NCBI RefSeq assembly: GCF_033115175.1
Contig: NC_084827.1
Coordinates: forward strand, 148,235,701-148,299,700
From: Lepus europaeus
Lineage: Eukaryota; Chordata; Mammalia; Lagomorpha; Leporidae
Length of the DNA stretch: 64,000 nucleotides
Direction: 5' to 3'
The stretch's first letter is position 1; each line of letters starts with the position of its first letter. A program made the position numbers and the translations under genes. Below are positions 56,061-64,000 of this stretch, piece by piece. The notes under the pieces are model-generated. The model made no database searches, was not told the origin of the DNA, and worked only from the letters and a program-made list of their open reading frames with translations.

Positions 56061-56129
56061 TGGGGACATATTTCAATATCACAATCGCTGATTTATCTGC
56101 TACCTGAAAATAAGAGGAATCCAAACATC

Positions 56130-56340
56130 ACTAAGCAGGTTTGGGTTTGAAACCTGACTCTGCTGCTTACTAGCTCTGTGGACTTGGAAAATAATCCACC
56201 TTTCTGAGCTTCTTTTTTCAACCATGAAATGAAGATAAATACAATGCATACCATGTTGGTTTGCCGTAGCAGTCAAATAGAATTATATGTGCAAAATACT
56301 TGACAATATTTGGAATATAATAGGTATTTGCTGAACTTCT
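56130..56340 (+). repeat. MIR SINE
   Basis: MIR core: GTTTGAAACCTGACTCTGCT GCTTACTAGCTCTGTGGACTT, CCTTTCTGAGCTTCTTTTTTC, GCAAAATACTTGACAATATTTGG and AATAGGTATTTGCTGAAC. Confidence 0.85.
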
Positions 56341-57019
56341 GCTATCTTTTTATTCAATTAACTGATAAGAATGCTTGAAAGACAAAACACTGTGGTTTGA
56401 AAAAGATCACCTTACCACGTATCCCACAAGGTCATGGAAACAAGAATGTGGGACTCCATCTTTCTATGGCTGGAGTGTTAGACACAAGGAAACAAAACAA
56501 AGATCTGATGATGAAGACTGGAATATGAGATGAAAGGGGTCAGAGCCAGAAAAAAAAGACACACATGGAATTTACTTGCTGAGTAACTTCTGTATACACC
56601 AAGCAATTTATATTTCAATCTTCAGTGTCCATTAGCTTTATTCAGTTTAAAAAAAAAAAAAACTAATCTTGGAAAGAGGAAATGATTAAGTCACCTATGT
56701 TCTTGAAACATATGAAAAGGTAACAGAAAGTGACTTTTTTTAAAATTAGCAAGTATTTTATTATCATTAACATTTATTAAGATACCAAAGAGCTACCCTA
56801 ATCCCTAAGAGATATAAAACATTTGGCAGTTAATTTTCTTTGTTGTTTTTTTTTTTTAAGTATACAAAATGTAATCAAAGGTGTGAAATAAAATAAACTT
56901 GATTGGGGTTTTACTCTGTCAAAAAGTAAAATAAAAATTCAGATATTCTATAGCTTGTTTTCCTGACTTCCACATGGGGCTTTAGATGTTCAAAGTTTCT
57001 TTTCAACATGGACTAATTA
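56341..57019. other. Unique DNA, nothing recognised
   Basis: No repeat or gene that I can support. A-runs and T-runs at 56650-56664 and 56845-56859 lack identifiable bodies. Confidence 0.35.
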
Positions 57020-57110
57020 ATCCATATAACACCCCAGGACACATAAGCTATTGTTATTTCCATTTTACAGAAGGAGAAGCTGAGACACCAAAACCAAGCA
57101 CATCATAGTT
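57020..57110 (-). repeat. MIR SINE fragment
   Basis: Antisense core: CATATAACACCCCAGGACAC, TTGTTATTTCCATTTTACAG AAGGAGAAGCTGAGACACC. Confidence 0.6.
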
Positions 57111-57993
57111 TTTAAAGAAGCTGCAATTTTGGGATTCCATCAGAAATACAGCTTTTCCTCTTCCATGTTGATGGGGAAGCCATTCTAGCATCAAGCATAG
57201 TAAAATAATTTTGTGAATTCTTAACTGTTTGACAAATGAAAGTGAAGGTAAAAGCTCATGCATGCTTTGCAATATCCAAACTTATAGGCCATTACCTAAC
57301 ATTTTTTAAAGACTCTATCGGATTTATAAAAGCTTTCTTAAATTTCTGAAAATATGTCTCATGCTCCAACCTAGCTGGAAGGGTACTTGCTTTCTTCGAT
57401 GGAAGGCCAATTTTAAGAGTGTCACAATCACCCTTAGGGGTTTGACACAGGCCTGCCAGCCCTCTTAGTTTCCATACACTGTCTTTTATTCATTTATGGC
57501 TCAGCATTTACTGTGGTAACAGATCATCAGGTACTCATGACAATATTTGGCAGTTCACAGTTCAAGGCAGCAATACACTCTGAGTGATGGGGTTTACAAT
57601 ATCTACATGGTTATGATTATAAAATTGTACATGGGCCAAGGAAAGAAAATAACCCAGCAGATTATATTTCAATGCACCCATTAGAGGATCAGCACGAGAC
57701 ACCATCAGTAGCAGGGGAATTCATCAACTTCATAGGCACCCAAGCAGCGTTAAAAGCTTTAACTTTAGTAGAAATATAACAAGTAATAAAAACAGACAAG
57801 ACCTGGAATGGTCTAATGGACCCAGCAGAAATGTGGCAGAAGATTAACAGCACTAAATTCTCAGGCGTGGAAACTTTTCCCAACATTCAGTAAGCAATTT
57901 CTTGAAATTCAGAATCCTCAGTATGAATATTTGTGTCAGCACAAATAGGTTCCTGGAGGTACAAATCTTCATTGGTCTATAGCCACATTGAGC
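57111..57993. other. Unique DNA, nothing recognised
   Basis: No repeat or gene that I can support. Confidence 0.35.
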
Positions 57994-58003
57994 TCATATT
58001 CTT

Positions 58004-58037
58004 TTTCTTTTAAAGATTTATTTTATCTATATGGAAG

Positions 58038-58089
<52 letters not shown>

Positions 58090-58350
58090 AGAAATCTTTC
58101 ATCCACTGTTTTACTTCCCAATTGGCCACAGCGGCGAGGCCTGGGCCAAGGCTGAGGCCAGGAGCCCAGAACTCCATCTGGGTCTCTCACACGCGTGGCA
58201 GGAAACCAAACTCAAATACTTGAGCCATCTTCTGCTGCTTTACCATGTATGTTATCAAGAAGATGGATCAAAAACAGAGTAGTTGAGACTCAGACTGGTA
58301 CTCCAACATGGGATACCAGTGCTACAAGGGCTATAAGGCCAGCTCCAAGT
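58004..58350 (-). repeat. CSINE with (GA)n
   Basis: Antisense C-repeat: TTTTAAAGATTTATTTTATC, a (GA)n at 58037-58083, CCACTGTTTTACTTCCCAATTGG, and a head end GGGCTATAAGGCCAGCTCC. Target-site duplication TCATATTCTT at 57994-58003 and 58351-58360. Confidence 0.93.
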
Positions 58351-58519
58351 TCATATTCTTAAAAACTATGCTCAAGGTTTTACTTTAATGTATTTTGCCT
58401 GAATGTACTTTGTAAACTTTGTTTAAACCAAATTGTCACCTTTATTACCTATTACTGATGAAAAAAATGTTGTTTAGCCTCACTTATATTTAGGGACATA
58501 AACATGTATCTTCTAAAAT

Positions 58520-59060
58520 AATTATTTTAAAATTTCATTTTAACATATTTAAGACATATATAAAGGTATGCAAATAATATAATAAATTCCATTTCACTCT
58601 TCAACCAACTAAAGAATTAAAGTGTTGCCCATACTATAGAAGCTCTTCCTTCAATGTATTCCATCTTTGCCTTCAGCAATCCATCTGCTGAGTTTTGGAT
58701 TTATTATTCCTGATGCATAGCTGATGTATAGATGATAAATAGCTAGTGCATACACACTATTTTTATATCTCAATATGCATCTCTAAATACTATTTACTAT
58801 TATTTTGCATGTTTCAAAATGTTATATGACCAGAATCATTTACATGTGATTAAAGTATACTTTCACAATTTGCCTTTTCGTGTGACATTATTTTGTAAAA
58901 TCCATCCATGGTGATGCATATGATTCTAGTTCAGTTATTTTCATCGCTATATACCAGCATTAGTCTATGTGGTGATACTGTAATTTATTTATCCATTTCC
59001 CTAAACATGGTTTCTACAATCTGATTGTTATTACCACATGTACTACAAGTAATTTCTTGA
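58520..59060 (-). repeat. Ancient L1M fragment
   Basis: Antisense old L1: ATATGACCAGAATCATTTAC, GTGTGACATTATTTTGTAAA ATCCATCCATGGTGATGCAT, TATTTATCCATTTCCCTAAAC. This is the reverse complement of an old ORF2 C-terminal region. Strongly decayed. Confidence 0.6.
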
Positions 59061-59984
59061 ATTTCTAATGTGCATTCAAGTTACTGAAAAAAAGAGTGCA
59101 CATGAAATTCAGTGGGGTGTGCTTCCTCGGGCAGACTCTAACATGCATATACTGCCTGCTTTCCAATGTTTGTGGTTATACTGTTTATTTTGGCAAAGAT
59201 TTGCAACTATTGATTTTTAAGTATATGCAAGTATCAAAATTGAAGCAGATGCAATTAACAGATTTATTAATATTCTGTTCAGAAATAGGTAGCCTATATA
59301 ATTGTTAAAGCAAGTGGCATTGCCTTATTTTACAAATTCTTAAGTAATTTGGTGCCTCATTGTATTCATGAACACTCAAAAGTGGTCTTCAGTTGAGAAT
59401 AGATTAATGTGTTTTTGGACACATTCCTATTGGCCAAAGGTAGCTCCAGAGGCAGAAGCTTCCCTCTGCAGCATAAACCTCAACAGGCACAACAACATGA
59501 AATATAAGTGGGCCAAAGATGGGGGGGAAAGAATACAGGTGAGGCACATGTGAACTTTGAATAGAGTTTGCTTCTAATATGTCAAACATTGGGAATTACA
59601 TTATTTTTTCAATACTTTACTCTAAAATCTGACAATACTATTGTAATCTTTCCTCTTTTAGGTGTTCAAAGATAAAACATGGGCTTTAACAAGAGGCAAG
59701 GGAATAGTTATACAAAAATGTTTAGGCAGACAATAATCATAATTCTAATTCACAATAAATAACTTAAGCAATAGCAGTGTGATTGATGCATGGCTACAAA
59801 GCCATAAATGATTCTTGTCCAACAAGATATTCATTTAAAATAAAATGTATTTTCAATCAATAGATGAAGTGCAGATTATCTCACAATGCCTTAGAGAAAA
59901 GAAATCTGAAAGCAAGAATCAAAAACCCATTTATATATGCATGTTGCTTCTGAAATAATTCTTTCCTATACCTTAGAAAAATTT
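59061..59984. other. Unique AT-rich DNA, nothing recognised
   Basis: No repeat or gene that I can support. Confidence 0.35.
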
Positions 59985-60880
59985 ACATGATCTTATTTGT
60001 ATAAAACAAGTCTTATTACAAAAACAATACATGATTACTTTGGATAACTTGAAAAATCCAATATTACAGAGGAGAAAATAAAAATTCAAAACTAATTTTT
60101 TCTTTAACATATAGTCATTGTAAATACCTTAGTATATATGCAAACTCTTATCTATTCCATATACATTCATTTTTAAAGATTTATTTATTTATTGTGAAAG
60201 AGTGACAGAGAGGGAAATCTAGAGAGATCTTCCATCCACTAGTTCACTCCGCCAGATGGCTGCAACAGCCATGGCTGGGCCAGGCCAAAACCAGGAGCCA
60301 AGAACTTCATCCAGTTCTCCCAAGTGAGTGGCAGTGGGCCATCTTCTGTTGCTTTTCCCAGGCTGTTAACAGGGAGCTAGATCAGAAATGGAGCAGCTGG
60401 GACATGAACTGGCACCTATATTGGATGCCAGCATCACAAGCAGTGTCTGTACCTGTTGTGATGTGACTCCAACGCCATATAAAATCATTTCTGCCAAACA
60501 TGAATACATTGCAGAATAATTGTATGACCTTTTCAGCAAGTGATATAGCATGCATATTTTTCAATAGATAATTCTTTTTATTCTCATTTTTAACTGTTCC
60601 ATATTATTCTATCATGAAGATGGGCCATAATTAATTCACCATGACACCATTTTTGAGCATTTGTTTCCAGTTTTTCTTTCACCAGTATCAGCAACGTTAT
60701 AGTAGGCATCCTTATTAATAAATATTTAATACCTTCATGATGATTCCTCTAACATGAATTCTTAGACTTGATCACTGAGCCTACTGCTAGACATGCATGT
60801 TTTTCCTATGCGCTGCCTAACTGTTGCCCCACATTGAAAACTTTTGCTCTAATAATCAAAGTTTAAGAAGTCCCATCTCT
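59985..60880 (-). repeat. Ancient L1M fragment split by a CSINE
   Basis: Left part (59985-60170): TATTACAAAAACAATACATG and GAGAAAATAAAAATTCAAAAC, typical of antisense old L1 3' ends. Right part (60570-60880): TCCATATTATTCTATCATG, TTTCACCAGTATCAGCAACG, ATAGTAGGCATCC. The assignment rests on word order only. Confidence 0.45.
60173..60472 (-). repeat. CSINE
   Basis: Antisense C-repeat: TTTTTAAAGATTTATTTATT, CATCCACTAGTTCACTCCGCC, AGGAGCCAAGAACTTCATCC, GGGAGCTAGATCAGAAATGG, head end near GTGATGTGACTCCAACGCC. Flank similarity CCATATACATT / CCATATAAAAT. Confidence 0.92.
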
Positions 60881-60899
60881 TCAAACAACAGCTTTGGTA

Positions 60900-61310
60900 C
60901 ATCTCCTTACTGACGTCAGGGTTTCACTACTCTCTTTGCCTTGTGAGCTTGTTGCAGCATCCTTTTGTGGCTGCTCCTGACCAAGCCCATGTGAGGTTTC
61001 TCTAGTCAATGGGATATTAGCAGTCAAGATTTATGGACAACCCTCGGGAGTGCTTATCTATTTAGGCTTGTTTGGCTGTGACTCTGCTATTGCCTACCAT
61101 AGCTCACTAGCCCCAAGATAAGGATGAGAGGCAAAGACAGAAAAAACATTTTCTAGCCAGCACTAAAGTGAATGACAGTCCAGCAGAGACCAGAATAGCC
61201 ACTCAACTGAGCCTAGTAGAGATCAGTAACACCGAGTTGACACAAGGACTTGTGGAAAATAATGCAACCACTGAGTTTTGGGGTAGTTCGTTATGTAGCG
61301 ATAGCTAATA
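60900..61310 (+). repeat. Possible ancient LTR or MER repeat end
   Basis: The terminal stretch AACCACTGAGTTTTGGGGTA GTTCGTTATGTAGCGATAGC resembles the 3' end of old mammalian LTR-type repeats (AGCCACTGAGTTTTGGGGT-like). The upstream GCAGAGACCAGAATAGCC region fits loosely. I cannot name the family. Confidence 0.35.
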
Positions 61311-61321
61311 TATACAAAGGT

Positions 61322-61520
61322 GCTTTAAAAAGTCCTTGGAACATGAAATCTACAGATAAGCTTATTTTGGTGAAATTTTTTTTTTGAATTCCATGCATAG
61401 TTTTTCATAATGCAAATTTTCCATACATTTTTGATGATGAATCCTATGCATCTATGTTTAAAAACTTTGGCACCAGTATAAATTATCTTTTAATTCCATT
61501 TTCCACAAAGTTTGATGTGG
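61322..61520. mobile_element. Rearranged pair of short TIR-bounded MITE copies
   Basis: 61322-61437 is a whole copy in reverse orientation: GCTTTAAAAAGTCCTTGGA end, CTTATTTTGGTGAAATTTTT, ATGCATAGTTTTTCATAATG and TTTTCCATACATTTTTG. 61460-61518 is a half copy in forward orientation (GGCACCAGTATAAATTATCT TTTAATTCCATTTTCCAC). The element matches 62109-62234. Non-coding. Confidence 0.7.
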
Positions 61521-61589
61521 ACTCATATAGTCATCAACACTGCTCTCCCCACATATTTTATAGTTAAGAATTGGATAAACACTTACAGA

Positions 61590-61720
61590 TTACCAAGCAT
61601 TTTCTTTGTACTTCCTGATTCATTATTAACATAATTTTACTGATCTGAAAACCAGGGTTCAGAAAGATTATGACTTATCTATGCTCTCCAATGGCAGACT
61701 TAGGGTTCAAATTAATTGTG
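61590..61720 (-). repeat. MIR SINE fragment
   Basis: Antisense MIR: CCTGATTCATTATTAACATA ATTTTACTGATCTGAAAACC AGGGTTCAG, CAATGGCAGACTTAGGGTTC. Confidence 0.55.
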
Positions 61721-62071
61721 TAAGTATGTCCCTTTCCCTGTTGTAAATCTTTCCTGTAAACAGTCATATCATAAATGTTGTCTTTTTATCATATGTATTC
61801 TATTTCTGTATGGCTCTTCAGGTTGGTCCTGCAGTCTCTTGTGACTACCCAGCTGTGCCACTGTAGCACACAATGAGCTACAGATAACAAACAGGTAAAT
61901 GTGTGTGGCTATGCTCCAAAGAAAGTTTATTTACAAAAGCCATCTTGCCCACCTCACCTGGAGTGCTTGTGGCTGGCCTGTCCACTCCTCAAGTCAGTGG
62001 ATAGCAATTTCCCCTTCAGTACTAATGAATGTCCTGAGAGTTTGACCCTTTCATATTACATATTAAAGTGC

Positions 62072-62092
62072 CCATCTGTGTGTGTGTGTGTA
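62072..62092. repeat. (TG)n microsatellite
   Basis: About eight TG units next to the MITE at 62109. Confidence 0.85.
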
Positions 62093-62108
62093 CAGAATCC
62101 ATGCATAT

Positions 62109-62234
62109 GCGGGGTCTTTAAAAAGTTCATGTGTAATATATATTATGAAAAAAACTATGTATGGATTTTGAATTTTTTTCACCAAAACAAAGTTATCTTT
62201 TAAGTACACTTTTCTATGAACTTTTTGAAGTATC
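62109..62234 (+). mobile_element. Short MITE with about 20-bp terminal inverted repeats
   Basis: About 126 bp. The left end CTTTAAAAAGTTCATG pairs with the right end CTATGAACTTTTTGAAG. The interior is TATGAAAAAAACTATGTATGG and TTCACCAAAACAAAGTTATC. Size and TIRs fit a Tc1/mariner-derived MITE. I recognise the pattern as recurrent in mammals but cannot give a family name with certainty. Confidence 0.75.
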
Positions 62235-62239
62235 CTCAC

Positions 62240-62799
62240 ATATGCATGCATGTGTGCGTGTACCAAGATCTCATAGACTTGGAAGTGACAAAGATTCATC
62301 TTGTTCAATTTCATTTGAAAGCTGAAGCTACCAGAGAGCCACCATTAAAAAAAAATAAAAAAAAAAAAATCAACCAGTAATATACCTTCTTGAAAGCAAT
62401 CACAGGTCGAAAGCCCAGTGCTGCAAAGGAGCTGATGTTTGGAAAAATGTATAAATGGCTGCTGGTCAATCATGAAAATAGAAAATAACCGAGCAGAATC
62501 CATCAAAATAGGTGATGTGTGAAAATGAGAATTTCCCAACTTGGTTCACAAAGGAGCGATTTGAAATGAAAACCCATGAATGCATGAATGAGTGAATGAG
62601 TGATTGAAGAGGTGCTTAGGGAGCTAATGTCAACCCAACCTGATCTCAGTAAAGGTTAATTGAGACAAGGCAGCTGTCTCATCTGCTGGGGGGCACAGCC
62701 CATATTGAGAGGCTTGGCAGCAGTGCTACTTTGCACAATTTTAAAGTGATCAGAACCAGCTTCAGTGATCTCTGGTTTCAGAAGAGCTCAGCCACAGGG
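62240..62799. other. Unique DNA, nothing recognised
   Basis: Contains an A-rich run at 62347-62370. No repeat body or gene that I can support. Confidence 0.35.
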
Positions 62800-63045
62800 T
62801 CACACAGTGCAGAAAGCAGCAAGGGGCCACATTGGGTTTTCGGATTGAATCCCAGCTCTGCCACTTGCTGGCTGTGTGACCTTGTCATCCTCTCCTCCTC
62901 CACAACTCTAGGGAGGATCGTGTAAACTGAACACAATAATAGGTGCTGCATCATAGAATTGCTCTGCAGATAAAAGGAGGTAATTCACTTAAAATGCCTA
63001 GCACAGTCCCTGGTCACATGGAGGAAATAGATACATTATTAGCAA
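62800..63045 (+). repeat. MIR SINE
   Basis: MIR core: GGATTGAATCCCAGCTCTGC CACTTGCTGGCTGTGTGACCTTG, ATAAAAGGAGGTAATTCACTT and AAATGCCTAGCACAGTCCCTGG. Confidence 0.85.
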
Positions 63046-64000
63046 TTGGCTAAGATGGGAGCTGGGTGCTGAGTATAAAACAGGATCTCTGCCCTTGCAG
63101 GACTCAAAATCTAGTGGGAGACACAAATACCTAAATAGGCAACTACAGCGAAGTCATAGCAAGGACATTTGCAAGGAATCTTGGGGAAAAGGGGAGGGGA
63201 ATGACCAATTAATCTCTCTATTGAGAGTCAGAGGTACTGGGTGCCTGTGCCTCTGTGTGTGTGTGCATGTATGTGTGTGTGTTACTAAATTTGTTGTGAA
63301 GTTACTGCAATCATAACTTACATAAGCTATCAGACTGTACAGCATGCAGTTATATACTACAATCTTTGACATTAGGGGTTAGAGACAACCTCCACCCTAC
63401 CCAGCATATGAGCAGAGCCATGGGCTTGATGAATATCTGTTGATTTACAGATTTTAGTTATTAAAATCTTTCATAAAGAAAGAGGCTCAAATATTATAAT
63501 TTAATGTTTAGTGGGAAAAAAAAGCTTAAAATTATCATGAATGAGAGAAAGCAACTTAGGATCTGCTTTCCTTATGGTCATATCTTTCATTTTGATGTTC
63601 CATTGATTTTGAATGATACCATCATCGGGAATTTGGGAATGAGTGGATTTCAGTTTCAGCACTATTTTACTGACTTCAGAACTTAGTCAAGTTACTAATC
63701 CCTCTCTGGAAATTTATGTAGAAAGTGATGTTTTGTCTGAGTTAAGAGCAGCAATAATGAAGCCAGGATGCCAAATTATAAATCCTGGCTTGCTATCGGT
63801 TAGGAACATCATGGAAGTGAACTAAGTTTTGGGTTCCCCACAAAGCAAGACCTTAAACAAGCATTTGGGTGCAGATAGTATATTTGGGAAGTAATTCTAA
63901 GAAGCACAGTGAGTGAGTAGAAAGAGAATGACAGGAAAGGGGGAAAAGCCCAAAGGGATGTACAGATGAGCAATCTACTGCTGGGGAGATCTGGGTTGGG
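63046..64000. other. Unique DNA with a faint old repeat at the end
   Basis: No gene recognised. 63830-63940 aligns by eye with 47985-48110 (see that entry), pointing to an ancient dispersed repeat of unknown family that runs off the window edge. Confidence 0.35.
63257..63282. repeat. (GT)n microsatellite, imperfect
   Basis: GTGTGTGTGTGCATGTATGT GTGTGTG. Confidence 0.85.

Overview
This window is vertebrate nuclear DNA from a lagomorph, most likely rabbit (Oryctolagus) or a close relative. The diagnosis rests on at least 22 copies of the lagomorph C-repeat SINE (CSINE: tRNA-derived head, CT-rich 3' end, poly-A) and on L1 elements ending in the lagomorph-type 3' tail (G-rich block, then an AATAAA-containing end). 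The DNA is AT-rich. I find no host protein-coding gene: no reading frame resembles a known cellular exon, and the longest frames lie in repeats. The window is an intergenic or deep-intronic stretch, and its readable content is retrotransposons of several ages.

Layout. 1-6.6 kb: unique AT-rich DNA with two MIRs and a MER5A-type hAT MITE. 6.6-9.35 kb: two 5'-truncated L1 insertions, each with target-site duplications (TSDs), one keeping the ORF2 C-terminus. 9.4-16 kb: unique DNA with ancient L1M and L2 fragments, a Tigger-type MITE and a (CA)n. 16-29 kb: a U6 snRNA retropseudogene, many CSINEs, a twin-primed L1 (19.5-20.6 kb), MIRs and hAT MITEs. 29.6-32.3 kb: an inverted, 5'-truncated composite L1 with another L1 inserted in its tail. 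32.3-36.2 kb: sparse repeats and a long polypyrimidine tract. 36.2-46.5 kb: an old L1 ORF2 and 3' UTR broken by CSINEs, a CSINE-L1 chimera and a 5.1-kb composite element. 46.5-64 kb: scattered CSINEs, MIRs, ancient L1M pieces, a MITE cluster and unexplained unique DNA.

Main discovery candidate: the element at 40433-45552, flanked by a 13-bp TSD. It has an L1-type 5' UTR starting with a YY1-like motif and a decayed ORF1. Where ORF2 should be there are about 2.65 kb of non-ORF2 DNA. The distal part of that filler contains a retroviral Gag remnant (capsid end plus two decayed CCHC zinc knuckles), followed directly by an L1 3' tail and poly-A. A second copy at 29607-32256 has its own different TSD and a twin-priming inversion at directly adjacent element coordinates. 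So the Gag-bearing piece and the L1 tail travelled as one RNA at least twice. It looks like a HAL1-like (half-L1), non-autonomous, L1-mobilised composite family with a captured endogenous-retrovirus fragment. A third insertion (6612-7033) carries the same tail subtype.

The parts work together only as parasites. Autonomous L1 machinery would have moved the CSINEs, the U6 copy, the composite and the chimera in trans, and all L1 copies here are truncated or broken.
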